From: DATJKD01 sp963728295 | GTDB taxonomy: Bacteria; Pseudomonadota; Gammaproteobacteria; Steroidobacterales; Steroidobacteraceae | Length of the DNA: 64,000 bases | Direction of reading: 5' to 3' | Assembly (NCBI GenBank): GCA_963728295.1 | Contig: CAVSKB010000005.1 | Coordinates: 208,676-272,675, forward strand | The notes under the pieces: generated by a model | Databases searched by the model: none | What the model was told of the DNA's origin: nothing | The model's input: the letters and a program-made list of their open reading frames with translations, nothing else | Translations under genes and position numbers: made by a program | Shown here: positions 9,774 through 18,226 of the stretch, piece by piece | Numbering within the stretch: position 1 is the stretch's first letter | Layout of the letters: each line of letters opens with the position of its first letter

Positions 9774-10942
9774 TCAGCCTCGCGGCAGCTTCATCAGCCG
9801 CTCGGCGATGATGTTGCGCTGGATTTCGTTCGTGCCGGCGTAGATCGGGCCCGCGAGCGAGAACATGTAGCCCTCGAGCCAGGCGCCGACGTCGCCGGCG
9901 TCGGGTGCCTGCGGCAGGAGCTGCGCGCGGCACCCGAGGATCCGCATCGCGCAGTCGTGCATCGCGAGATCGAGCTCCGACCAGAAGATCTTGTTGAGAC
10001 TCGCCTCGACGCCGATCGCGCCACCGGCGATCAGCCGCGACGCGGTCATGTAGGTGTTGAGCGCGTAGGCCTGCGCGTCCATCCACGCCTGCGCCACCTG
10101 GCTGCCGATCGCCGGTTCGAGCTCCGCGGCATGGCGGCGATAGAGCTCGACGAGCCGCTGTGCCGTGGCCTGGAAGCGCGCGGGGCTGCGCAGCATGAGC
10201 CCGCGCTCGAAGCCCGCGGTCGCCATCGCGATCTGCCAGCCCGGCGCCCTCGGCGCCGAGCCGGTTCGCGACCGGGACGCGCGCATCCTCGAAGAAGATC
10301 TCCGCGAAGCCGGTCTCGCCGTGGATCTGCGGGATGCCGCGCACGCGGATACCCGGCAGGTCGAGCGGAAACAGCATGAACGAGATGCCGCGATGCCGCT
10401 CCGACGCCGGGTCGGTGCGGAACATGCCGAAGCCCCAGTCGGCGTAGGCCGCGCGCGAGGACCAGATCTTGTGGCCGCGCAGCACGTAGTCGTCGCCGTC
10501 GCGCAGAGCAGTGGCGCGCAGTGCCGCGAGATCCGACCCCGCCTGCGGCTCGGACCAGCGCTTGCGCCCAGATCTCCTCGCCCGCGGCCATCCGCGGCAG
10601 GAAACGCGCCTTCTGCTCGGGCGTGCCGAACTCCATCAGCGTCGGCCCGAGCAGGAAAATGCCGTTCTGGTTGGCGCGCGCCGGCGCCTGCGCCCGGTAG
10701 TACTCCTCCTCGAAGATCAGCCACTCGATCAGGTCGCAGCCGCGTCCGCCGTACTCCTCAGGCCAGGTGACCATGCCCCAACGCCCGCGCGCGAGCGTGC
10801 GCTCCCACTCGCGATGCGCCGCGAAGCCCGCTGCCGACTCCAGCGTCTCGAGCGGCTCGCGCGGCACGTTGGCCGTCATCCAGGCGCGGACCTCGGCGCG
10901 AAACGCGCGCTGGCCGTCGGTGTAGCGGAGCGCAATCGTCAT
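9774..10942 (-). CDS. Acyl-CoA dehydrogenase (FadE31-like), frame-broken
   Basis: An acyl-CoA dehydrogenase of about 388 residues with WPEEYGGRGCDLIEWLIFEE, AQRWSEPQAGSDLAALR, GHKIWSSRAAYADWGF, GETGFAEIFFEDARVP and PIYAGTNEIQRNIIAERLM. This is the complete FAD-binding type. Breaks near 10560 (CA[AG]) and 10247 (GG[GC]) are both at third codon positions. With the following gene it forms a likely alpha/beta pair like FadE31-FadE32. Its position next to EchA20 supports a role in breaking down the ring D remnant. Confidence 0.8.
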
Positions 10943-10955
10943 TCGGCGGTCCCGT

Positions 10956-11706
10956 TCAGAACTTCGCCTTGTCGCCGGTGGCGACGAACTCGTCGCGCGC
11001 TTTCTGCGAATCGGCGTTCATGTACATCTCGAGCGTGAAGCCCTGCTCGTAGCGGTACATCCGGTCGACGTCGGTGGCCTCGATCCCGTTCAGCGCCTCC
11101 TTCGGCGAGCACGAGTGCCGTGCGGCTCTTGCCGGCGATCACCGTGGCGAAGGCGCGTGCCTCCTCGAGCAGCCGTTCGCGCGGGACGACCTTCTCGACC
11201 GCGCCCAGGCGCCAGGCTTCGGCTGCGGGCAGGTTGCCGCCGGTGAAGAAGAGCGCGCGGACCTTGTGCAGCGGCAGCATGCGCATCATGTGCGCCGCGC
11301 CGCCCATCGCGCCACGATCGATCTCCGGCAGCGAGAAGTACGCATCGTCCGCCGCGATGATCACGTCGCTCGCGCCCGAGAGGCCGATACCGCCGCCGAT
11401 CACGAAGCCATGGACGGCCGTGATCACCGGCACCTCGGCCGCGCGCACGGCGCGGAAGGTCAGGTAGTTGCCGCGGTTCAGCTCGACGATGCGCCCGGGA
11501 TGCTTCTGCATCTCCTTGATGTCGACGCCAGCGCAGAATCCGCGACCCTCGCCACGGATCAGGAGGCAGCGATGCGCGGGGTCGCGGCCCATGCGCTCGA
11601 TCACGTCCGCGAGCTCGTTCCAGCCCGCGCTGTCGAGCGCATTGACGGGCGGATGATCGAGGACGATCTCACCGACTCGGTCGCGTGTTTCTGTTCGGAT
11701 CGGCAC
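10956..11706 (-). CDS. echA20: EchA20-like CoA hydratase/hydrolase of the crotonase family
   Basis: A crotonase-fold protein of 250 residues with the oxyanion-hole motifs GFCAGVDIKEMQ and HGFVIGGGIGLSGASDVI. These, plus the C-terminal RYEQGFTLEMYMNADS, match EchA20 of the KstR2 regulon, which opens ring D of the HIEC-CoA intermediate. Downstream of a double-base site near 11108 (GC[CG] before AAGGAGGCGCTGAAC) the family C-terminus appears, ending GDKAKF at 10956. It lies between IpdC and the acyl-CoA dehydrogenases, the same gene company as in actinobacteria. Confidence 0.85.
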
Positions 11707-11728
11707 GACTCTTCTCCCCGTATTCGCC

Positions 11729-12802
11729 TCACCCTCGCGGGAGCAGCTCGCAGGCCGCGGCGAGACGGGCTTCCGCCTCTCGCACGATGCGCTCGACGAG
11801 CTCCGCGCAGCTCGGCAGGTCTCCGAGGCGACCGGCGACCTGCCCGCTCGCCATGATGCCCTCCGCGGGTTGCCCCTGTACGACCGCGCGCTGGAGCAGC
11901 ACCGGCGAGTTCGCGGCGAGCAGCGCCTGGCCCAGGCTCATCTCGCCCGAGCGCGCCATGGCGCGCGCGGATCTGAGCATTTCGCCGAGAGAAGCGCCCG
12001 TGAGCCGCTTGAGCTCGAATGCATTGCGAAGCGCGGTGACCAGTACGCCGGCGCCGCTCGCGCGTTCGATGCGCGCCGCGAGCTCGTTGCGGAGCATCCG
12101 GTGCGGGATGCCGTCGAGCTTCGTGGTCACGAACACGTCGTCGAGCCCCGCCTTCACGTAGCGCGCCTTGGTTGCATCGGGCACCGGGGATTCACGGGTC
12201 ATCAGGAAGCGCGTGCCCATCGCGACGCCGGCGGCGCCGCAGGCGAGCGCGGCGGCCAGCCCGCGCCCGTCGGCAAAGCCGCCTGCCGCAAACACCGGGA
12301 TCTTCACGGCGTCGAGCACCTGTGGCAGGAGCACGGTGGTCGAGACCGAGCCCGTGTGACCGCCGCCCTCGCCGCCCTGCACGATCAGCATGTCGGCGCC
12401 CAGCTCGGCCGATTTCTGCGCATGCCGCAGCGCGCCGACCGAGGCGATGCAGGTCACCCCGGCTGTGCGAAAACGGGCGATCATCGCCGCGTCCGGCCCG
12501 CGACCAAAGCTCACCGCCCGCACGCCCTTCCCGAGGATCGTGTCGACGATCTGCGCCGCGCCGGGCTGGAACATGTGGAAATTGACGCCGAACGGCCGGT
12601 CGGTGAGCGAGCGCACACGGTCGATCGCCGGAGCGACCTCGCGCGCCGCGAGCGTCGCGCAGGCGAGGATGCCGAAGGCGCCGGCGTTACAGGACGCGGC
12701 GACGAGCTCGGGTGTCGCCACGTATCCCATCGCCGTCTGCACGATCGGATAACGCGCGCCGAGGGCCTCGCAGGCCGCGGTCCGCAGCGTGAGCCCGCTC
12801 AC
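11729..12802 (-). CDS. ipdC: IpdC, nitronate monooxygenase-fold flavoprotein of steroid C-ring degradation
   Basis: A 357-residue TIM-barrel flavoprotein of the nitronate monooxygenase family. FMN-site motifs VQGGEGGGHTGSVS and FAAGGFADGRGLAAAL and the GVAMGTRFL strand are clear. Beside ipdA and ipdB this is IpdC, needed before the IpdAB ring-opening step. The GTG at 12802 is chosen as start because it overlaps the IpdB stop (GTGA) and the sequence SGLTLRTAACEALG that follows is the family N-terminus. No frame break was seen. Confidence 0.85.
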   Translation of the reverse strand: MSGLTLRTAACEALGARYPIVQTAMGYVATPELVAASCNAGAFGILACATLAAREVAPAIDRVRSLTDRPFGVNFHMFQPGAAQIVDTILGKGVRAVSFGRGPDAAMIARFRTAGVTCIASVGALRHAQKSAELGADMLIVQGGEGGGHTGSVSTTVLLPQVLDAVKIPVFAAGGFADGRGLAAALACGAAGVAMGTRFLMTRESPVPDATKARYVKAGLDDVFVTTKLDGIPHRMLRNELAARIERASGAGVLVTALRNAFELKRLTGASLGEMLRSARAMARSGEMSLGQALLAANSPVLLQRAVVQGQPAEGIMASGQVAGRLGDLPSCAELVERIVREAEARLAAACELLPRG

Positions 12803-13599
12803 GACCTCACCGCGCGGTCGCCCGGCGGATTGCCCTTGAAGACGGTCGCGCGCAGGTCCTGCGGGTCGAGCACGCGACGGATCAGGTCGAGCTCGGCCGC
12901 GGTCGGTGCCTGCGTCGTGGCGATCGTGCCGGGGCGCGCAAGCGGGAACCCGGTGTTTTCCTGAACCTGCTCGAACGCGATGCCCGGATGGAGCGAAGCG
13001 ACACGGATCTGGTGATCGGGACCTTCGAAGTCGAGCACGGCCAGGTCGGTGACGATGATGCGCAGGTCGAGACCGCCGGGCTTTCGCCCGCTGGGCCAGC
13101 GGGCGCGGTTGTAGCCCACGCCGCCGACCATGTCGACTTCGCCCTCGACGAACACGCGCGTGCTGTGGCTCGGCACGAACATGCTGTTCGCGTGATTGAT
13201 CGTGTTGCCCGGAAAGCCGCGCACGCCGAGAAACGCGGCCTTCGGCCGCGCGGGATCGCCGACCACGCTGATGTTGCTCTGCCCGTAGCGATCGACCTGC
13301 ACGGGTCCGACCATGGCGTGCCGACGACCGCCCCACAGCAGGTCGAAGGTGCGCGCGTACGGCATCCACCCCTCGATGATTGGCTCGGCGCCATTTTTCC
13401 GGGAGCCGACGGGTACCGGCTCGGCCACAAGCATGCACTCGGCGTCCGTCATCAGGAGCGCTGGGTTGAATGTCAGCTTCGCGAGCGATGCCGCGAGCCG
13501 CGGAAGCAGCCCCATCCCGCTCGCGAGCACCTCGCCGTCGTCACGCCAGGCCTGGGCGGCGGCGACGATGCAGAGCTCGGCGAGTGTGTAGTCCTGCAC
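12799..13599 (-). CDS. ipdB: IpdB, beta subunit of the COCHEA-CoA ring-cleaving hydrolase
   Basis: A 266-residue protein of the type I CoA-transferase beta-subunit fold, starting MQDYTLAELCIVAAAQAWRD. GFPGNTINHANSMFVPSHST and VDMVGGVGYNRARWP are conserved with IpdB. In known systems IpdA and IpdB form a heteromer that hydrolytically opens the last steroid ring (ring C) instead of transferring CoA. The gene is intact, 15 bases after ipdA, and overlaps ipdC by four bases. Confidence 0.85.
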   Translation of the reverse strand: MQDYTLAELCIVAAAQAWRDDGEVLASGMGLLPRLAASLAKLTFNPALLMTDAECMLVAEPVPVGSRKNGAEPIIEGWMPYARTFDLLWGGRRHAMVGPVQVDRYGQSNISVVGDPARPKAAFLGVRGFPGNTINHANSMFVPSHSTRVFVEGEVDMVGGVGYNRARWPSGRKPGGLDLRIIVTDLAVLDFEGPDHQIRVASLHPGIAFEQVQENTGFPLARPGTIATTQAPTAAELDLIRRVLDPQDLRATVFKGNPPGDRAVRS

Positions 13600-13614
13600 G
13601 TTCGCTCCCTTCGC

Positions 13615-14493
13615 TCAGAACACCGGCGCCGGAATCGCGTCGATCCGCGCCGCTCCGCCCACCGCAGCGATGTACGCCGCATGGTCGGTCACCTCGACGT
13701 ACTTCGCGCGGTACGCCGGCCAGGCGTCGCCGGTGGCATCCGAGTACTCCTTTAGGTGCGTCACGTCGATGCCATAGCCCGGGATGCTCGCAGTCGGATG
13801 CGCGCCATACGGCACGTGCGCGACGCCGGTAACGACGCTGCGCTCGAAGGGGTTGTATCGCGCTTTCTCGCGGCTGCAGATCTCGTCCGTCGGCAGCAGC
13901 CGCTCGCAGCTCAGGTAGCACTCGCGCGCGGCGCGCGCGAACAGGTCGTCGAAGAAGGGATCGGGGCTCAGGATCACGCAGTTGCCGAGCGCATCCGCCT
14001 CGGTCACGTGCAGCAATGCGGCGTCGAGCTTGATCGCCGGCACCGCGAGCAGTTCCTCGCCGTCTTCGTAGGGCGAGCGAATCGTCCGCAACGCGGGGTT
14101 GACCCGCAGCACGTCCGTGGCAAGACCGCTCCGCGTCGGGAGAAACGGCAGCCGCATCCCGGCCGCGCGCAGCCCGAGCAGCACCATACCCTCGTCGTAC
14201 TCGGTGCACTCGATCGCGCCGGCCTGGCGCGCCGCGCGGAAATGCGCATCGAGCGGCAGGACGTCGAGCGAGACGAACCCGAAGATCAGCCGCCGGATCT
14301 TGCCGGCGGCGCACAGCAGCCCGACATCGGGTCCGCCGTAGGAGACGACGGTGAGATCCCTGAGTGGCGAGCGCAGGATCTCGCGGACGAGCGCCATGGG
14401 CTTGCGTCGCGCCGCCCAGCCGCCGATGCCGATCGTCATCCCGTCGCGCAGACGGCCGACGATGTCGGCGGGACTCATGCGTTTGTCGAGCAC
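13615..14493 (-). CDS. ipdA: IpdA, alpha subunit of the COCHEA-CoA ring-cleaving hydrolase
   Basis: A 292-residue CoA-transferase alpha-fold protein with GMTIGIGGWAARRKPMALVR, VVSYGGPDVGLLCAAGK and RLIFGFVSLDVLPLD, the IpdA pattern. I take the GTG at 14493 (VLDKRMSPADIVGRL) as start because the family begins with a short DKR-containing leader, and a GAAGG lies six bases upstream. The internal ATG at 14478 is the alternative. It forms a unit with ipdB directly downstream and with hsaC 13 bases upstream. Confidence 0.85.
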   Translation of the reverse strand: MLDKRMSPADIVGRLRDGMTIGIGGWAARRKPMALVREILRSPLRDLTVVSYGGPDVGLLCAAGKIRRLIFGFVSLDVLPLDAHFRAARQAGAIECTEYDEGMVLLGLRAAGMRLPFLPTRSGLATDVLRVNPALRTIRSPYEDGEELLAVPAIKLDAALLHVTEADALGNCVILSPDPFFDDLFARAARECYLSCERLLPTDEICSREKARYNPFERSVVTGVAHVPYGAHPTASIPGYGIDVTHLKEYSDATGDAWPAYRAKYVEVTDHAAYIAAVGGAARIDAIPAPVF

Positions 14494-14506
14494 TGCGCGC
14501 CTTCGG

Positions 14507-15412
14507 TCAGGTCTTTGCCGCCGGCGGTGGCGACCACTGATGACCCCAGAGATCCGGCACGAGACTGGTGGTCGGCACGAATGTCTTCCAGTCGGGTTCG
14601 ATCGCACCCCAGCCGTATTCGACGTCGAAGCCGCCGGGCGACAGCACGTAGAATGACACCATCTCGTCGTTCGAGTGTCGCCCGAGCTTCGAGGACACGT
14701 GATACCCCGCGGCCTGGACTCGATCGAGCGCACGGCCGACGTCATCGAGTGTTGCAACCTGGACCATCATGTGGACGAGCCCCGCCGGATGCGGCGCCTC
14801 GAAAAGCGCCAGGCTGTGATGACGCGGGTTGTTCGCGTGCAGGAAGTACAGGTGCTGGCCCGGGTCCCGCGGGTCGGACGAAAAATTAAAGTGCATCTCG
14901 TCCGTGAGCGCGAAGCCAAGCAGGTCCATGTAGAACGTACGCGTCGCCTCGAGCGCGGGCGCGGGCAACACGACGTGGCCGAGACCCTGCATCCCCGTTA
15001 CGAAACCGGACACACCCGCGGGCGACACGAACGGCGCGTAGTCGAGCGAGCGGCCGTGATATAGCTCCACCCGGTTGCCGTCGGGGTCCGCGCAGTAGCT
15101 GACCGCACGCACGCAACGCGATGCCGCGTCCTTATCCGAGCCGTGCTTGACCGCGACGCCCGCCCCCTCGAGTCGCGCGAGGCATTGCTGGTAATCGGCC
15201 TGGCTCGCGAACTCCCAACCGGCTGCGATGAATCGATCGTGCGCTCCCCGGGTGATCGCGAGGCGGAACGGACGGCCGTCGAATCGCAGCCAGAGCGTGT
15301 CCGAAGGCGCATCGGAGGCGATCGCGAAACCGAGTGCGTCCGAGCCAAAGCGCTGCCAGGCGGACAGATCCGTTGCCTCGATCCTGACGTAGCCCAGCGA
15401 TGCGACAGCCAT
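14507..15412 (-). CDS. hsaC: HsaC-type extradiol dioxygenase, steroid ring A meta-cleavage
   Basis: A two-domain vicinal-oxygen-chelate extradiol dioxygenase of 301 residues. Iron ligands are the His in GMQGLGHVVL (about residue 148), the His pair in NPRHHSLALF (about 216) and the Glu in GGFDVEYGWG (about 268). SLGYVRIEATDLSAW at the N-terminus and LGRHSNDEMVSFY and WGHQW at the C-terminus match HsaC/TesB, which cleaves 3,4-DHSA. The start at 15412 has GGAGG five bases upstream. It is the first gene of the 12-kb operon. The hydrolase (HsaD) and monooxygenase (HsaAB) partners are not in this window. Confidence 0.85.
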   Translation of the reverse strand: MAVASLGYVRIEATDLSAWQRFGSDALGFAIASDAPSDTLWLRFDGRPFRLAITRGAHDRFIAAGWEFASQADYQQCLARLEGAGVAVKHGSDKDAASRCVRAVSYCADPDGNRVELYHGRSLDYAPFVSPAGVSGFVTGMQGLGHVVLPAPALEATRTFYMDLLGFALTDEMHFNFSSDPRDPGQHLYFLHANNPRHHSLALFEAPHPAGLVHMMVQVATLDDVGRALDRVQAAGYHVSSKLGRHSNDEMVSFYVLSPGGFDVEYGWGAIEPDWKTFVPTTSLVPDLWGHQWSPPPAAKT

Positions 15413-15590
15413 GGGCGCCTCCGACGGGTGGCGATTGTTGGTTGGGAAAAGCCCGAGATCTCGCACCTCTACAGATGCAAGGCTCTGGGTGCCCTTTTCC
15501 TGCGAGATTAGGAACTTTCTCGGGCGATGGCAAGCGAATCTCGTTATTATTGGCCGGTCAGACTACGCAAATGCCAATCGAGGGGGCAGA
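15413..15590. promoter_or_regulatory. Divergent promoter region between the steroid operon and a PQQ dehydrogenase
   Basis: The 178-base gap between two diverging genes should contain the promoter of the 12-kb minus-strand operon and that of the plus-strand PQQ gene. A 10-base palindrome CGAGATCTCG is at 15454-15463. I do not see a KstR- or KstR2-like operator. A purine-rich GAGGGGGCAG immediately precedes the ATG at 15591. Confidence 0.45.
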
Positions 15591-17540
15591 ATGAAGCATC
15601 GGGGCTGGCGCATGCTCACGCTTGCGTTTCTCCTGCTCGGGGCGGCGTGCACCGAGCGCCCTGGGAATGGCTCGGAGCCATCTTCGGACGGCGAGTGGCC
15701 AGACTACGGGCAATCCCCGGCGGGGCTTCGATATTCGGCGCTTACGCAGATAACTCCCGCGAACGTCGGCGATCTGGAGATTGCCTGGATGTACCACATT
15801 GGCCAGGCGCCCAAGATCGAGGGCACGATGCTGCCGGCCCTCGAGGCGACGCCGATCGTCGCGGACGGACGGATGTTCCTCTGCTCGACGGTCAACAAGG
15901 TCGTGGCGCTCGATCCGGAGACCGGTCGCGAGCTCTGGAGTCACGACCCGAAGATCAAGCTCGAGGGACAGGCGCTCCTCAACTGCCGCGGGGTCACGTA
16001 TTACCGCGACGCGACGGCACCCGCCGGCGCCGCCTGCGCCGCTCGCATCTTCATGGGCACACAGGATGCGCGGCTGCTGGCGCTCGACGCTGCGACCGGC
16101 ACCCCGTGCGCGGGCTTCGGCGTCGGTGGCGAAGTCGATCTCGCGAGCGGTCGGGGCGAGTTCAAGCCGGGCGAGTACGGAGTTTCGTCGCCGCCCGTCA
16201 TCGTCGGCCGCAACCTGATCATCGGCGGGCGCGTCGCCGACAACATTCGGCTCGATATCCCCGCCGGGCTGATACGCGCCTTCGACGTCGATACGGGCGC
16301 GCTGGTCTGGGCGTGGAATCCGGTCCCGCCCGGCCGGCCCGAAAAGATCGCGACGGAGACCGGCGAGCTCTACGTCTCCGGAACGACGAACTCCTGGACC
16401 GTGATGTCGGCGGACGTCGAGCGCGGTCTCGTGTATGTGCCGACCGGCAACACATCGCCCGACTTTTTCGGCGGTCTGCGCGATGGGCTCGACTACTACT
16501 CGAGCTCGGTCGTCGCGCTCGACGCCGCGACCGGCCAGGTCGTCTGGCACTTCCAGACCGTGCACCACGACATCTGGGACTACGACGTGCCCGCGCAGCC
16601 GGTGCTCTTCGATCTGCCGACGCTCACCGGGACCATACCCGCGCTCGCGCAGCCGACGAAGCAGGGGCACCTCTTCGTGCTGAACCGCGTCACCGGCGAA
16701 CCGCTGTTTCCGGTCGAGGAGCGCCCGGTGCCGCAGAGGGCGGTCGCCGGTGAAACCCCCGCGCCGACGCAGCCGTTCCCGGTCGACGAGGCCTTCGTGC
16801 TGCGCCCGGACAGGGTGACCGAGGACGACATGTGGGGCTTTACGCCCTGGGACCGCGGGAAGTGCCGCGAGCAGTTTCGCCGGTTGCGCCATGAAGGCAT
16901 CTTCACCCCGCCATCGCTCGAGGGCACGCTGCAGCTGCCGTCGTTCATGGGGGCGCTGAACTGGGGCAGCGCGGCGATCGACGAATCGCGCGGCATTCTC
17001 GTCATCAACCGCAACAACGTCGCGACGACCATTCGGCTCATTCCGCGCGAGGACGCCGATGCGCGCATGGCGCAGGGGGAATTCATGATCCCCCAGTACA
17101 AGACGCCGTACGCGGTGCAGATGGAGCCGATGCTTTCGCCGCTCGGCGCGCCGTGCAATCGCCCGCCCTGGGGCGCGCTCGTCGCGATCGACCTGAAGTC
17201 GCGCAAGCGCCTGTGGGAGGTGCCGCTCGGCACCACGCGCGACCTCGCGCCGTTTCCGCTCTGGTTCGAGCTCGGTGTGCCGAACATCGGCGGGCCGGTG
17301 ATCACCGCGTCGGGTCTCGTATTCATCGGTGCCGCGACCGACAACTACCTCCGCGCCTTCGACCTGCGCAGCGGAAAGCTGCTCTGGAAGGGCCGGCTGC
17401 CGGCCGGGCCGCAGGCGACACCGATGACCTATCGCGTGCGGCCGGACGGACGGCAGTACGTCGCCATCAGCGCGGGCGGCCACAAGTATCTCGGCACGAC
17501 GATTGGGGACGCCGTCGTCGCGTTCGCGCTGCCGGACTGA
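15591..17540 (+). CDS. PQQ-dependent dehydrogenase, lipoprotein
   Basis: A 649-residue beta-propeller quinoprotein of the glucose/quinate dehydrogenase type without the N-terminal membrane domain. The N-terminus MLTLAFLLLGAAC is a lipoprotein signal with Cys 20 as the likely lipidation site, placing it in the periplasm on a membrane. Propeller and PQQ-site motifs include DYGQSPAGLRYS, WAWNPVPPGRPE, VPTGNTSPDFFGG and HHDIWDYDVPAQPVL, and the C-terminal FIGAATDNYLRAFD. No haem motif is present, so electrons must pass to quinone or a separate cytochrome. The gene is intact and diverges from hsaC. The substrate is unknown; a steroid or terpenoid alcohol is possible from context. Confidence 0.8.
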   Translation: MKHRGWRMLTLAFLLLGAACTERPGNGSEPSSDGEWPDYGQSPAGLRYSALTQITPANVGDLEIAWMYHIGQAPKIEGTMLPALEATPIVADGRMFLCSTVNKVVALDPETGRELWSHDPKIKLEGQALLNCRGVTYYRDATAPAGAACAARIFMGTQDARLLALDAATGTPCAGFGVGGEVDLASGRGEFKPGEYGVSSPPVIVGRNLIIGGRVADNIRLDIPAGLIRAFDVDTGALVWAWNPVPPGRPEKIATETGELYVSGTTNSWTVMSADVERGLVYVPTGNTSPDFFGGLRDGLDYYSSSVVALDAATGQVVWHFQTVHHDIWDYDVPAQPVLFDLPTLTGTIPALAQPTKQGHLFVLNRVTGEPLFPVEERPVPQRAVAGETPAPTQPFPVDEAFVLRPDRVTEDDMWGFTPWDRGKCREQFRRLRHEGIFTPPSLEGTLQLPSFMGALNWGSAAIDESRGILVINRNNVATTIRLIPREDADARMAQGEFMIPQYKTPYAVQMEPMLSPLGAPCNRPPWGALVAIDLKSRKRLWEVPLGTTRDLAPFPLWFELGVPNIGGPVITASGLVFIGAATDNYLRAFDLRSGKLLWKGRLPAGPQATPMTYRVRPDGRQYVAISAGGHKYLGTTIGDAVVAFALPD

Positions 17541-17600
17541 CGGCTGTGCGGTCGGGCCCTCCGGTCGTTGGCGGCGAGCGGGTCCGCTACGCCTCGCCGC

Positions 17601-18032
17601 TCAGGCGTCGATTGTCATGTTTCCCTGGTTCCAGTAGGCGCGGAGCTCCGCGATACGCCCATCGTCGGCGAACCGCACCGTCTCGTGCACCTCGATGTTC
17701 ATCGACGGCCGGCCCGCGCCCCGCAAGCGGATCGTGAAATGCGCGAGCGCCTCGCGGCCGCAGGTGACGAGCTTGTGGAGCGTTGCGTCGAACTCGACGC
17801 CCGGCCACGCCGCCTGTTTCCAGAACTCGCGCACTGCGTCGCGGCCGCGATACGCGGGCGTGCCAACCGGATCCTCGACCACCGGCTCATCGACAAAGAG
17901 TCGGAATCGCGCTTCCGGGTCGTTGCGCCGCCAGGAGTCGAGATAGGCATCCATGGTCGCGCGCATGCGCTCGGCGCTCACTGGTCCGGTCTGCGCCGCG
18001 AACATCGCGGCAAGGACGTCGTTCTGGGACAT
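17601..18032 (-). CDS. SnoaL/ketosteroid-isomerase-like NTF2-fold protein
   Basis: A 143-residue NTF2-fold protein: MDAYLDSWRRNDPEARFRLF, VVEDPVGTPAYRGRDAVREF and the C-terminal RAYWNQGNMTIDA. Proteins of this shape include the steroid delta-isomerases and SnoaL cyclases, and in a steroid locus an isomerase role is attractive. The catalytic Tyr/Asp set of true ketosteroid isomerase cannot be confirmed by eye. The ATG at 18032 has GGAG five bases upstream, which decides it over an upstream in-frame start at 18110 that lies inside a repeat. Confidence 0.7.
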   Translation of the reverse strand: MSQNDVLAAMFAAQTGPVSAERMRATMDAYLDSWRRNDPEARFRLFVDEPVVEDPVGTPAYRGRDAVREFWKQAAWPGVEFDATLHKLVTCGREALAHFTIRLRGAGRPSMNIEVHETVRFADDGRIAELRAYWNQGNMTIDA

Positions 18033-18043
18033 GGGATCTCCGG

Positions 18044-18142
18044 GAGCCGGCGCACCGGCCGGCAGATTTTGACTACTCGTAGAGGATGATTGCGGGCACT
18101 GCGCATTCAATAGCGATTCGAATCGCTTTACAACGTATTACG
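18044..18142. repeat. Dispersed repeat, copy 1
   Basis: About 99 bases that match 31262-31360 in the same orientation, at roughly 85 percent identity by eye. Shared blocks include TGACTACTCGTA, ATGATTGCGGGCACT, CGCATTCAATA and TTTACAACGTATT. This copy lies upstream of the SnoaL gene and downstream of the P450 gene. It contains the perfect palindrome listed separately. It does not look like coding sequence in either copy. Confidence 0.8.
18112..18127. promoter_or_regulatory. 16-base perfect palindrome, possible operator
   Basis: AGCGATTCGAATCGCT is a perfect palindrome 80 bases upstream of the SnoaL start and inside the dispersed repeat. The second repeat copy keeps the central ATTCGAA but not the arms, so either only copy 1 is a strong site or copy 2 has decayed. 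No regulator gene lies beside it. Confidence 0.4.
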
Positions 18143-18226
18143 TGCCGCTCGGCGTGCAGCAGGTGGATCGGCGTGATCGCCGCTCGGGCAGGAACACGCG
18201 CAGTCAAGGGCCGCCTTCCTGCCTTT

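Noticed and set aside
15454..15463. Palindrome CGAGATCTCG as an operator of the steroid operon
   Set aside because: Ten bases of GC-rich palindrome are expected by chance at this density, and it occurs once; noted but not claimed as a binding site.
15558..17483. 641-codon minus-strand frame opposite the PQQ dehydrogenase
   Set aside because: It is fully antisense to a gene with clear quinoprotein motifs, and its composition is typical of a high-GC shadow frame.
17541..17600. Intrinsic terminator between the convergent PQQ and SnoaL genes
   Set aside because: No stable hairpin followed by a T-run can be seen in these 60 bases.
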